From contig CM044499.1 in assembly GCA_024364805.1 (NCBI GenBank), forward strand, positions 77,855,405 through 77,919,404: a stretch of DNA of 64,000 nt, written 5' to 3'. The position numbers and the translations under genes are program-made. The notes under the pieces are model-generated. The model was not told the DNA's origin. It worked only from the letters and a program-made list of their open reading frames with translations, and searched no databases. Origin of the DNA: Euprymna scolopes. Taxonomy: Eukaryota; Mollusca; Cephalopoda; Sepiida; Sepiolidae. This document shows, one piece after another, positions 1 to 12,537 of this stretch (within the stretch, counting starts at the first letter, position 1; each line of letters opens with the position of its first letter).

Positions 1-184
1 AAAAAAAAAAAAAAAAAAAAAAAAGCTCCTAAACATAGCTACTTTTCGAACAAACAAGAGAAGAATTTAAAGCTTACTACAAGTACACGTTTATTGACAA
101 TTGAAAAAAAAATATATATATATATATGCAAGAAACTTAACATTAATCAAAACATTAATGACATTAGTTTGTATTTACACATAG

Positions 185-400
185 TAGCAATTGTATTATT
201 CAGACTACTGTTCTCATCTTGAGTGTTATTCTCACATTTTGGTCGATATAACCTCGGAACATCTTTAGGTACATCTTTGTCAAACTCTGGAATATTTACA
301 GAATTTCAAACAAAACTTTTCATTTAATCCACAGGATTGACATCCTCTTGTTCCATCAGTCATGACTGGATAGAATTCTGAAGCAATTTTTAAGACTTTC
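185..400 (-). repeat. Body of tRNA-headed SINE, reversed copy
   Basis: The + strand has cagactactgttctcatctt, ggtcgatataacctcggaac and catctttaggtacatctttg, then cagtcatgactggatag: the reverse complement of the 61618 body. No tRNA-like head was seen. It lies head to head with the forward copy that follows. Confidence 0.75.
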
Positions 401-406
401 ATCTGG

Positions 407-620
407 TCATGGCTCCTGGAATAAATAAAAGGTTCTCACTTCAACAGAAAAATTCCCAAGTTCAACAAGATACATCTAAAGAAAATCGGAGGTTACATCA
501 GTCAAAGCATTGTGTGAATAACACTAAAGATACGGACAGGAGTCTGAATAATCCAAATAATACAAATTATCAATTCTCATCTCAAAATTTCAGAAGTCTG
601 CTATGTTCTTCATCGTTTAA
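407..620 (+). repeat. Body of tRNA-headed SINE, forward copy
   Basis: The stretch starts tggctcctggaataaataaa and goes on through aggttctcacttcaacagaa, cccaagttcaacaagataca and aatcggaggttacatcagtc to gacaggagtctgaataatcc. It matches the 61618 body with many substitutions, so it is older. The open stretch 409-630 is only this repeat and not a gene. Confidence 0.75.
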
Positions 621-3600
621 GATAGGATAAAATATTCAAATTTTCTTTTAATCTTTTAGGGTCCATAAAAACAAATAAGTTAATGTGGTCATGGTACTAA
701 TGTATTCGAAAGATTTGCTTCTCTACAAGTTATATAAAGATTCATGCAGTAGTAAATTTTTTCCTGTTAGATTTTTAGACGTTTGAACTGAAAGATAATC
801 GCTTAAAATATTTCCATTCTTAAGACTTAAACTTAAACTTTAAACTATAAATATTTTTGCTGCATAGATTCACTGTAATTCTTTGACATTGTAAACCTTT
901 AGATTATCAGACTATTACTCAACCAACATCTCAAACATCTTTGGCATTTATATTTGTGTTTTCTGTTTGATGTTTAAACAGATGCGAATAATCAAGTGAT
1001 TTAAAATTCTACAAAAGCTTATTACGTGAAATGACACTTATATGAAGTTTATTTGATTTTAATTTGATTTGTGAGAAATCTGTCCAACAATAATTAGATT
1101 ATAATGCTTTATGTATTTCAATGGTTGGAAATCGGTGAAATAAAATCTCACTTTGAAGTTGGTTTTAAGAAAACTTAATTCTCACTTCAGACACCCACAA
1201 AAATTCTGAACTTATTCCTCACCTGATTTCTTTGATAAAACATTTATTTTTTATTTATTCAAATTCATTACTCTACAATTTACTTAGGACAATTTGCGAC
1301 CATTTAAATTTCAACATTTTCCATGGATAGAACATGAGAAGCTAAATTAATTCATATGTTAGTAATATCCACTAATTAGCCATCTATTGGAAAGCTCTTT
1401 ATAACTGTAATAATCGACTTGTTTTCATAAGTGCAAATGTACAAAGAAGAAAAAAAGTAAATATCACCAAATCACTTAATTCATTATAAATTATAACATT
1501 TTTATAAATATTGCAAAACTGAATTGACTTTTTGTTAATTGAAAAAATAGTTGCATAATAAACTCAGAAATTGAACATTTTTGCAAAATCATCTATGGAA
1601 GTTTGAAAAATGCATAAAGAATAATATAAGAAAAAAATAATGACGCAGCTAAGTCATTTAAGTCATAAATGGATTAAGTGATTATGAAAATAATATGGGC
1701 ATAAGTATAGAATATTCATTTAGCTATATTGATTGTATAACATCTATTTGATATAAATTTCTTTTTTTTTTTGGTAGATATTACTATACGTTATTAAAAT
1801 ATAATTCTCCAATCTTACATCTAATTTTGGTCAAAAGAGTCAAGTTACTTTGCTAATGTGGATGAAAATTATAAACTACATCATGTAGATACCCAGAGGT
1901 CCAGTGATGAACAGGTATCATTGCAGGTTTCGAGTTCTAAATTCTCAGATTTACTCCACCAGCAATTCAAGCATTTCTAAAAAGAAAAATGTTTACTTCT
2001 CAAATGTAACATCGTGCTACACACCACATAAGTCTGATGGGAGTCGGAGGTTCAAACTGGGTAATTGTATCATTCAAGGCTTGACACACAATCTCAGATT
2101 TTGTAATTTGCACCATAGATGAACATCATAGAAGCTAAGAAATACTGAAAAAGTGCCATAAGCCAATAGAAATATTCTAAAGACGAGAGGGTGAAAAAAA
2201 CTTATAAATTGCCTAATTCGAGACAAATGATCAACATAACTTTATAAGAATTGTTTTAAAATTAAAATTGCATAATTCTTTACATTTTAGTCTTTTGGAG
2301 ATTATTTGCATCAAAAACCTCAAGCTCGCTTCGTGTAAACAAAAAAAATTGTCTCTGTGCTTAAATTATTCAACTAGTGTGTAATGTGGAACTCTTTAGT
2401 GTTATTTGAATAGTTCAATTTTTTTCCCCTAATAATTTTTGTTTTCTAAATTATCAGGTAAAAAAAATGTATTCATGAATATATTTTATTTTTAAGTGTA
2501 AAATGTTTTAACTTTAATCAAAAGAGGCAATTTAAAAATAATTGATTGTAAATTAATAAAATAGAACTGCAGAATAGAAATAAAATATGAAGTGCAAGGA
2601 AATGCATAAAATAGAAAAGCAGGAGATGTTACTTGCTTACAAGTTGGCATAAACTGTTTGAACTCTTTATATTAAAAAAAACATTTACAATTGTTTTTTT
2701 CAAGTATCCATACTTTATTTTATTTATTATATTTTTAGTAATCCTCTTTTTTTTTTTTTTTTTCGTGTGGAGTGGGGCCATTTTCCTACGGTTTTATAAA
2801 TCCTATAATTTTCAAAAGCTGGCTTTGATTTGATGATTATCTTTTAAGCTACTGAAGCTAGATGTATATAGTTTAAACCCTCTGATATGTAAACTATTTC
2901 AGATGTCATTTATTTGAATGCAGATGTTTAACTAAATGTAAATTTTGAAAAACTTTTTTCAAAAATTCATCTTGTGTTTCAATTTTAAGATTCTTTCTTT
3001 TTGAATTACAGGCTTTTTTATGTGAGAGTCCTTTTCTTTTTATCCAGTTTCATTCTCCATGTTAAACTCATTTGAAAGAAACTTGAATAATCTTATATTT
3101 CTGCTTTGAACTAAAATTCATACAACCTTCAAATGTCAGATTAGATACTGAAAAATTGTTCTATAATCTAATGTACAATAAGAATAATCATAGGTTAGTT
3201 TGTATCGAATGAGAATTTCACTAAATAAAATGAGCTGATGTTTTTCTTCTCCTTTCCGATTGTTCAAATACTATTTTTTGAGAGCAATTATTACTTGAAA
3301 TAATATTGTGAGTTTTGTTTTAATTTAAAATGTTTACACTTCAACCACTCAACATATTTAATTTCTGCAAACTACTTAAGATTTCTCTTTCTCAGTCATA
3401 ACTGACTGATCATTTATATATTTTTATTTGGAAAAATTGTTGATATATTTTTCCAATAAGTTCTTGATATTTTTTAAAGTAATTTTTCATCTTATTTAAT
3501 CGTCATTTAAAACAAACTTTAATGCAAATAGTAGTTTGACTACTTTTTGACAGAAAAATATTGGAATTTCTATGTTTTTAAAAACATTCATTTGGATGAT

Positions 3601-4636
3601 TGCTAGAATTTATAACAATTAAACTTCCTTATTGATGCATAATTGTTTTTAAAGTCAATATCTCAACTAATTGTTTCTTTTTTTGTCTCCATCAGCATTT
3701 TTTGTAAAAAAAAAAAATTTTCTTTAATGCATATTAAGTATAAATAATAAAAATATTTTAAGAGAGAGTAAAAGTTTGTTTGAAGCATTGTGTTGTATGT
3801 GATGTATTAAGAGATTTTTTATATTTTAGAAAGATGTGACAATTCCTTTTGTAAGTTCAAATTCTGTAAATAAAATTAATCTGAAAGCTACCAATAGTGC
3901 CCGTCTGTGTAATCTATTTATGAAAAATACCGTTGATATTATTTTATAAATATATATATATATATATATATAGGCAGCATTCTTTCTTTTAAATATATTT
4001 CGTTAAATACGACAGACAGTTTGTCTGCATTTTTTGTCTTTATCCTTTCTAATTTCCTTATGTCTTTACTTGCAAGCTATGAAACACATTACCACAGGAC
4101 CGCTGCCCTGCCGGCTATAACATGGTCATATCAGATCCCATGTTAACAAGCACTTGTCATAGTCCTCATAATTAGTTTGTTCTTACCATTTATACTTTCC
4201 AATCCTCTCATAATATTCTTCACCATTCAACTGACAATCTATTCATCTCATTAACTCTTATGAAGTGACTTTTAGCCTTGATAAATTCATAGGTAAAAAG
4301 GCACACGCCCACACAAAAAGAATATTCTTCACTCACATGTTTTCATTTTCAGTGTTGTCTTTATCTTCAATGGTCTTTTTGTTTTAATATTGAAAGTGTG
4401 TTGGTGCTTTTAAAATCATTGCAAACATCTGACCTATTTTCTTCTGTGCATTCATTACGACATATTTTTCACTTGAAGAAGAGATAAACAACATTTTAAG
4501 TAATAACAGATAATGTTTATGTAATGGAGGGGGGCTACTTTGACCATCGTGTGTTTCTTTTGATATTGAATGGTAGATATGAAATCTAGTGGTTCTAAAG
4601 TCTAATATTGTTTATCTTAATGAAATGCAAGTATTT
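621..4636. other. Non-coding AT-rich stretch
   Basis: Nothing recognised apart from short A/T runs and an AT microsatellite at 3949-3973. Open frames at 1904-2122 and 2633-2833 show no family features and are not supported. Probably intron of afadin. Confidence 0.5.
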
Positions 4637-4794
4637 GGTGTTCTAACAACACTATGGATCACCATAGTTAAGTAACATTGAGTCTGATTAATACTTTGAA
4701 GGATGACCATTTGGAAATATTGAGTGTTATAAGTTTGGATATAGCTTAAAGTCACTTTTTCTATTACCACTGAGGAAGGTATGAACCCCCCCTA
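4637..4794 (+). repeat. SINE with 5S rRNA-derived head, copy 1
   Basis: The head matches the second half of 5S rRNA: gatcaccatagttaagtaac, then a stretch like TTAGTACTTGGATGGGTGACC (ttaatactttgaaggatgacc in part) and the end gtgttataagttt. The 5S internal promoter elements (A box, intermediate element, C box) fall in this part. A tail containing ttaccactgaggaaggtatgaa follows and is shared with the copy at 11163. SINEs of this kind are known as SINE3 in other animals. Confidence 0.75.
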
Positions 4795-4978
4795 TATGCT
4801 GTAATCTTAATCAATGCATCAATAAATTCCTAATATTTCAAAACGTTTGAAGAAATAAATGAATTTTTACACCTATCAATTGGTTATAGTGCAAAAGTTA
4901 AAAAAACACAAATTCATAATTCTACGTTTAATTTAAAATGTTATCATCATCAATACTGATATTGTTCTACAGTGTTTT

Positions 4979-5032
4979 CTGCCTATGTCATGTTAAAACA
5001 CTGGTTCTTGTTGGATCACTGAAGTTGAGCAA
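4979..5032 (+). repeat. 5S rRNA-like fragment cut by the LTR element
   Basis: The stretch has ttaaaacactggttcttg and then ggatcactgaagttgagcaa, matching 5S rRNA from GTTGAAAACACCGGTTCTCG to AAGTTAAGCAACG. It ends exactly where the first LTR-like repeat starts. The remaining 5S half and tail were not found on the other side of the element. It is either a truncated 5S-headed SINE or a 5S pseudogene. Confidence 0.65.
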
Positions 5033-6557
5033 TGTGGGGAAAATAGAAACAAACATACAAACGGCCTACCTGTAAAGCGCTCACGTGTCTGCCTGTCATG
5101 CACGTTAGACAGGAAAAAGAAAAAGGTTTGGGTTTTTTTTTCGCCATACAGACGGTTACTCTGAGCATTGGAATGAGTGAAAGAGGTTACAGTTCTACAA
5201 GCTATTTCGGCATGACGTCAGGATTTGATCCTAAGCTTCCACTGTTTGATGGCAGCAGCCCTGAGCAGTCAGCTACAGGAATGGGTGGAAAAGGCAGACT
5301 TGATATGCCAGCTCAGTGGTGTGAAGCATCTGGAATGTGTGGTCCCAATGCGTCTCACTGGGGGCACATATGCTGTATACCAGCAGCTAACAGACGAAAA
5401 GAAGGCAAATTTCACCTGCATCAAAAACGCCCTCTACACAGCATTTGCACTAGTTCTGGTTGCTGTATGGAAGGAGTTTATGGCACGCAAGTTACATTCC
5501 GGGGAGATGGTTGATGTTTATCTGGCAGAACTGAAGAAGCTTGCGGTCCTGTTCGGAGGAATATCAGATAAAGGCCTGGTGTGTGCATATATTGCAGGAT
5601 TGCCCGCTGATGTGGAGGATCTGCTCCGAGCCTCATCCCAAGTAGATGAGATGGACATCTCGGAAGTATTAGCGCGGGCGCGGATGATACTAAAAAAAAC
5701 ACCAGAGACTGTAGACCATGCGGTAGCCGTGCAATCATCACAGGGTGGATCTCAGGACCTGGGCACGGTTACAAGCTGCTACAAGTGTGGTGGGCCCAAC
5801 CATTTGGCCTGTGATTGTCTCTCATCACGCTCATTGACTCGAAGGCCTAGCAGGCCTCAGTGCTACAAGTATAAAGACTGGCCAGGAAGCAGTGCACCGT
5901 CTCAGAAGCCGTATATTGGTACAACATCATGCCAAAGGATGGCGTCTCTCCAGGAACAGCGCCTGCCAACGCAATTTACTAATACTGAGTTCAAGAAAAG
6001 GGAATCTACACCAACAGAGAAGTCGTTAACGAGGAAGGCCAGGGGTCGTATGCACCAAGAGATCCTGTCTAGGTGAAGCTACCGCGAAGCCAGTGCACTG
6101 ATAGATATACACGGGGCCTAGTGACCAATGTGGTGAGTCAGCAGTCAGTTATGGTTGACGGTGTGTCCCATCATGTTAGGGACCTGAGGCCGGCGACACA
6201 GGTGCAACCACCACTGGACGACGGGAGCGACTCTGAGGCCAGTGGGCCATTACTCTGGTTTGCACCATCTTCATCCTCATCAAGCAGCGAATCCGATATT
6301 AGTAGCCTCTCAGGGGAAGCAGTGTTCTTCGACCCTCAGACTGCGGATGAGAGCGCAAATGAACAAGAGGCCTACACAGTCCCCCTTTGAAGAAGCATCC
6401 ACCGGAAGAGAGTGCTACCTCCCTGCCATCTCTGTGATCATGAGATCAGGGGGGGATGTGGGGAAAATAGAAACGAACATACAAACGGCCTACCTGTAAA
6501 GTGCCCACGTGTCTGCCTGTCATGCACGTTGGACAGGAAAAAGAAAAAAAAAAAATT
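5033..6557 (+). mobile_element. Fossil gypsy-like LTR retrotransposon, broken
   Basis: Two direct repeats of about 93 bp, beginning tgtggggaaaatag, lie at 5033-5125 and 6457-6549 and are about 95% alike, suggesting a fairly recent insertion. A purine tract (atcagggggggga type) directly precedes the second repeat, as in 3' LTRs. Between them is a gag-like region (about 5225-5960) with a CCHC zinc knuckle, CYKCGGPNHLACDC, and a short tail of a pol C-terminus (about 6070-6400, VRDLRP region). Most of pol is absent, so the copy is clearly broken, with several breaks. The second repeat runs into an A-rich stretch, so the repeats may be only part of the full LTR. Confidence 0.8.
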
Positions 6558-8693
6558 TTCAGTGTTTATGTGGGGATCACTTGTACATGAAAGTGTTTGT
6601 AACAAGGTTACTTCTTTGGCATCATTCAGAAAAGTATAAGTCCATCACTTCTAGCTATGGGTGAAATGGTAGGGCAATGAGTCTATGATAAAGACAATTT
6701 TGAAATAATACCCACCCTTCTCTGATTATCCTAACCATCTTGGAAATATCATTGTCACTGAACTTGTGCAATATCTGATCAGAAGTGTTTATCTTAACAA
6801 AATTGTGTTCTATCCATACTTGTTAAAAATGATATGAATTCCAACTTCTTACAAATTACCAATTCTAAATCTTCACAAATCTTTTATAATCTATGACTGC
6901 CACTTCTTCTATACTATTATTGCATCATTATAATTATGAATTATGTCTTTTGAGTCGGCTTCAAGTTATTTCCCTTGAACTATATTGACCACAATGAGAA
7001 ATAACTCTTCAGTTTTTTAAATAATAAAGACTCTCACATGCATAGTGTAAGATCAAAAAGTCTAGGAGCTGTCTTATTCTTGGATTTGGGGTGGAAGTGG
7101 CAAAATGTTTCTGGCCTAGATCTCCATTTTTACATGGTTACACACCGTTGACATATCATCCGGTTTATCTTCTGAACAGTTGAGATGACACTCCTGAGAC
7201 AGCCATTTCAGCATGGCAATTTCTCCATATAAATAAGTTATATTTTATTTTACACACCAAAGCATTCTTTTTTATCCTGGCAATACATGTATCTTGATTT
7301 TGTCTTGTGATTGTTATCATAATTTTGTCTTGGTGATTATGTCTGTAAAATTGGACTCCCTCTCCTGTTTTTTGTTCCTACCATACATTATGTCTCTTGC
7401 ATGCTTGTCTTTGACAAACTTTGTGGTAGAGAATAACTCTATTTAATTATGTAAATGTAGTCACCGCCTTTACTGCTTTCATTACCATTGCCCCCTCCAT
7501 TATTCTGACTCTTGTGGGTAGCCAAGAAAATACATATCCAATATGGTGGCATTAGAGAAAAGTGTCACTATGAAAACATATAAAATAGAATATTCAATAT
7601 TCAAATTGTATGCTACTATAGGTAATATAGTTATTTTTCAATGAATCCTGTACAATATTTTGCATTGAATAACATATTATTATTCATGTACAATAAAATA
7701 AAAAAGTAACTAATTTCTTAATAGATATTTACCTGACTTTGGTGATTTAATAAATCAGTTGAACATAACTAATTAAACATGAGGAATGATATGAATCGTT
7801 CTATTCTGCCCATTCATTGGTTAGATAAATGTTTTGTAAAACATTTGTTTGAAAAGTTCTTCTCAGCATTAAACGATTGTAAATGTTGATACACTTTTAA
7901 GCAAAATAATTCAACCTCTTATTATACATTAACTTTACTTACCCACATTACCCGGGTGTCTACTTTGATTTTTGTATCCTTGTTTTTTTTTAGTGGTATT
8001 TGGAAGTAAAATTTAATTATGCAGCATTCTTCCATATTATAAATTGAACCAAACTGTTGTAAAACTATAACTAATCTTGTCATAGTGATGTTTTAACCTA
8101 TACATATAAATTGGATGCAAATTAATACTTCTAAGCTTTTAAATACATGGCTTTGTTAAGAAATAATTTCTATTCAAGTTTAAATTTTCCCAAATTCCTT
8201 TTGAATTTTGTAGAGTCCAAAGTAATTTGTTCTTTTATAAATTTTTTTTTCTATTATTAACAAAAGATAAAATACGACTGACTTATTTACAAAACCGAAA
8301 TTCGTTCTGGTAGATTTAATTTTTAATGAAATTATTACTTTTTTTAAATAGGATTTGGAAATTTTCACTTTACACTCTTCATAGCATTTTTGATTCTTGA
8401 TTTCAATAAATGTTTGATTATTAAGTAAAAATATCTGTAAGTCACATACAGATTATTATCCATATAAATAAAACATGTGTATGTCTGAACATATTTAACC
8501 GATAAACTATTAAACTAATAATCACATAACACTGGGATTGACAGGAAATAGTCATCATACATAAAAGAATGGCCCGTAAAAAATCTAATCATTTGAGGCT
8601 CCTAGCGCCACTCTGCAACTTTTAGTTTCAGAGGAGATGGAGTTTGAAAATATGGAGACGCAGACAGAATGACCGACAGACATATAGCCGTTC
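6558..8693. other. Non-coding AT-rich stretch
   Basis: No gene or clear element seen. A short piece near 6655-6680 (atgggtgaaatggtag) recurs near 38193, just before a U2-headed SINE, and may be a remnant of the same insertion context. Confidence 0.4.
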
Positions 8694-8756
8694 ATATATT
8701 AGATTAACATAGTGTTTTTGGCCTGAAGGTTAAAACACTATGTTAATCCAATATAT
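8694..8756. repeat. 25-bp inverted repeat with 13-nt spacer
   Basis: The left arm 8694-8718 (gattaacatagtgtttt at its inner end) and the right arm 8732-8756 match with one mismatch. The U2-headed SINE starts immediately after it. Confidence 0.9.
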
Positions 8757-8962
8757 AAACATTATGTTCAGTTTAGTATCTGCTCTAATGCTACACTTCA
8801 CTTTTTCTGTCCTCAGTCAGCGGAGGAGAAATCCTTCATGGCTGAGACAATTTTTATTTTTGTTTCTATCCAGAGTGCCCCATTTTGGGGAGCTCGATTA
8901 TCCCCACATTAAAAACCGACCTTGTGTCTAACTCTGGCCTCGTGAGGAGGCAAGTAAATAGG
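8757..8962 (+). repeat. SINE with U2 snRNA-derived head, copy 1
   Basis: The head has tttagtatctgctctaatg, a diverged form of the U2 stretch GTAGTATCTGTTCTTATC. The body runs through gtcagcggaggagaaatcct, ggctgagacaatttttattt, ctatccagagtgccccattt and ccgaccttgtgtctaactct to caagtaaataggaac. It is the clearest copy of the body. It starts just after a 25-bp inverted repeat (8694-8756). Confidence 0.75.
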
Positions 8963-9814
8963 AACATAAGTTATATTTTTGTCTATTAAAATATATCTTC
9001 TAATCTCTTGTAAGTTAGATCTAATGCAAGATGTTTATGCATTTGTGAAGCTATCTACCTTCCTCTAAATAACGTTTACATTCTAATCACAAACGTGATA
9101 AATCATTAGCTTTTCATAACATTACCTTTTAGTAAAGTTTACATTTACTTCAGTGTGGATTACCTAGGATGTTGTAATCAAAAAAAAAAAAAAACTACTT
9201 AGCTTTATTTCTTAAGAGTCGAGGAAGATTTTATCATCTTTTCATCTGTCAGTCTCTTACTAATTCCAGTGGAGAGTTGCCCTACAGGAGATGTTTACAT
9301 TAAATAATGCCCCAGGGATAGAAAATGGCTTCAAATGATGTTCATGCTACATCAATATCTACATCTCTTCACTTTTTTTCTCCTTCTCTTCAAAGGTAAA
9401 TGAGTGCAAATACACTGTTATTGATATAGTTGGCAAATTGAATCTGACTCTATTATTAAAGATATGCTCAGTAAGCTTGAAAGCTGATAATGCACGCCAT
9501 ATTTTGCCCCAGATCAGATACGGGAAATGATGCATATTTACTTAAGATTATGATATTTACGCATTCTATATTATGCATTTACAGTTAATACGGTTCTTGC
9601 TATCATTTTCACGTGTTAATAAAGCCATAGTTTGTTTTTCACCGCTTTTTTTTTATACTTTTGAATAAAGAATTAATGCTACTCCCTCCCTGCAGTTGAT
9701 GCGCAATAAAGACTAATTTTGTTTCTGAATTTTTTAGATGAGGATTGATAATCTGTATCATCAGACTATTTTTCATTTCGCAAGGATAAAGTACTAGGTA
9801 AAATTAAGTTCTAA

Positions 9815-10905
9815 CTGATGCTCTTCTGGAAGTTGAAGGTTCAATCCTCAGTACAGGTGATTCTAAGAATACAATTGTAAATTAAGACTTTTACCTGGTC
9901 ATGGCTGATAGAAGAAGAACATACTATCCCCATGGATTCAATAAAGGGTTCCGTTAGTATTCTCTACCTCTACAAGGCCACCGTTCACCCATGCATCGAG
10001 AATTGCTGTCACATCTGAGCTGGTGCATCTTCCACTAGTTTCCACCTCTTGGATAGGATCCAAAAAAGGGTCTCCTATCTAATAGGTTCCACTTTGTCAA
10101 CTAGGCTCCAACCCCTGTCGCATCACTGCAATGTTGCCTCCCTGCGCCTGTATTTTAATAGAATGTGCTCTGAGGAACTCCTTATGATTTTGCCCCTTCG
10201 ACATGCATATCCCCAACAAACTTGCTTAGCAACAAAATCACGCCCTTTCACTGTTGAAGTCTCTAAATGTGTGAAAGCTTTCTACTCTAATACTCTAATA
10301 GCTTCTTCCCTCAAACAGCTAGACTTTGGAATTCCCTTCCTGCTACCTGCTTCCATGATTGTAGTGATATGCAGAAGTTCAAATGTAATGTCAACCAACA
10401 TCTTATTAATCTTTCTTAGGCATGGTCCCAATTAATAGTGATATGCCTTGTTTGGTGTGAAGGTGAGTAAACAAAAAAAAATTCCAAGTTCAACAAAAAG
10501 ATTTTAATCTTCAACAATAAGGTTGTATTGGATTATAGTTAGGCAATGCCGCATTTTGAGAATAACAAACCTAAACAAATAACTAGCCTAGACGTCCCAG
10601 ATATTGACCTGGAGATGACATTAATGGTCAGATAAAGAAACAATGAAATTCTGTCAATATAAACACACACAACAAAGAACATCAAACATCGCTCTATCCC
10701 CATAACCAATTGAGATGTCAAATTAAAGCCAGTGTTTTCATAAACTGGGTGAATTATATGCATACATATTTGGTAAAAGAACAGGATAAAAATGATACAT
10801 GTGTTCTCTACAACTGGCTCATAATATAACAGATTGAGATTACATCGGTCAAAACAGAAGATGAGAATAACACTGAAGATGAGAACAGAAGTCCAAAGAC
10901 TAATC
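9815..10905 (+). repeat. tRNA-headed SINE split by later insertions
   Basis: The first part (9815-9955) has the B box ggttcaatcctcag, then cctggtcatggctgatagaa and a body to aaagggttccgttag. The body resumes at 10480 (aaaattccaagttcaacaaa) and again at 10840 (ttacatcggtcaaaacagaa, gatgagaacagaagtcc). A LINE fragment (9956-10445) and about 310 bp of unidentified sequence separate the parts. The order suggests nested insertion, though a composite by rearrangement is also possible. Confidence 0.6.
9956..10445 (+). mobile_element. 5'-truncated LINE fragment (RT C-terminal region)
   Basis: The translation LYLYKATVHPCIENCCHI, then LLDRIQKRVSYLIGSTLSTR and RLQPLSHHCNVASLRLYFNR, is the region after the reverse-transcriptase catalytic core of CR1/Jockey-type LINEs. 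The part from 10049 to 10435 is open; upstream there is an in-frame TGA before AGASSTSF. It is the same family as the copies at 16725 and 30035. Confidence 0.8.
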
Positions 10906-11162
10906 CATTATAACGTTTCTAATTCCCAATTCCAACATTACCAATTCTTATATTGGTACTTGTGCAGAATCTCTGATGAAATAACATTTAGAAACCCATT
11001 CTTAACATGGGAAGGAAAGGGCATTTGTAACTATTCTGTGCTTTCATTTAACAATTTAATAAGCAAAATGCTGTAAAATCTAAAAAAAAAATTCACGGTC
11101 CATATTTTGCATAAGTACCTGTTATTTTTTAACATTCTTATCTTTTCCACAATCTTATCGCA

Positions 11163-11320
11163 TTAAAAAGTTAGTCCTCATCGGATTATTGAAGTAACAT
11201 TGAATTTAGTCAAAAAGGATGTGCATTTGATACGGACAGGTGCCATAAGTTTGGAAATGCATGTAAAAAAAAAAAAAAAAGTCGCTCCCTATTACTTTTA
11301 GGAAAAGTGTGGACCCTCTC
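11163..11320 (+). repeat. SINE with 5S rRNA-derived head, copy 2
   Basis: A diverged 5S-like head (tcctcatcggattattgaag, then aggtgccataagttt) is followed by an A-run and a tail, ccctattacttttaggaaaa, like that of the 4637 copy. The shared tail shows that both copies belong to one SINE family and are not independent 5S pseudogenes. Confidence 0.65.
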
Positions 11321-12537
11321 TTTACCATGCAACAATTGAAATAGTATATTATACTTCAAGTCTTGCTAAAGCAACTAGTGTAATTAAGAAAAAACTTAGA
11401 AGTAAAACCAGTCGTCTCTGCTTACTCCAGCATTTGCTTTTGGTTAGCTTGGATTATTCTTTCATTACTTAAACTATACTCGGTTAGGAAAGAAGTGCAC
11501 TTATATAATGCATAACTTTTGCCTTGCTACATTCTCATTATGCAAACATTTTTTCAGGGGATATCCATTGTCTCTTGATAGGAAGAGACTAATAATTTTT
11601 AAAATCAATATTGACGTTTCTATATTACAAATAAAGCTAGAAAATATCTCTGAAGATCAATGTAACATTCACAAAAAAAAAATTTAACTCCTGAATTTGT
11701 TCAGATTGCAGCAAATTTTTTATTATTTCGTAAATTACAAAGTTAACACTGCTGCCTTTGCTTTAAATGTTTAAATAAATTTGTATAACTTTTGTAAATA
11801 CTATCAAACCATCAAATCAACGAATCAATTCTTTTGCATGCTCCTTATGTCATTTGATATTACAAAAAAAGAATTTGTATAACAAAATTTTCTCAAATTA
11901 AACTCTTTTTATTAATTTTGAAGCTGATATACACATTTTTAGAATTTCTATTCAAAACTTGTAAGTTTTTAATAATTTTTAAAATCAGTATTCTATCACT
12001 TTACTATTTTCAGCATAAAAAATATTAAATATCCCTTGTATAAAAATAAAGTATAATTAGGCATGAAATTGATTTTTTTTTTTTTTTTTTTTTTTTTTTC
12101 AAACAAGTTTTAATATTGTTCTAAATTAAAAAATAAGAACTATTTTTTGGTCCCCCCCAATTTATCGGAGAAGGACCTATGTTTCCAGTAGCGTTTGTAC
12201 GTCCATCCGTTATTCTAGATTGCCACAAATTGTATTTAATTAAATAGATGTGCACAGTAAAAAAAATTTTTTTGCAAAAATTCCCATTGTCCCCAGGTCA
12301 AACAGGTCAAAAATGCCCCAAAATGACCAAAAGTGACACGTTTTGCTCCATAACTTTTGATCTATCGATTAAATTTTTCTGAAATTTGGCCAAAATATGG
12401 AGCCTATTGTTCTTAATATAAATCTAGTATGGGTAACCCTGGCAAAATTCTGGTTCACGTCCCTGGAGACTTTTAGTGCTAAAAACACCCCTTTTTATAA
12501 CTCTTTTTTTCATATTTCTCAACAAAAACTTGATATG

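Noticed and set aside
1894-2130. Possible short gene or SINE with a gaggttcaaactggg B-box-like stretch
   Set aside because: No A box at the right distance and no second copy in the window.
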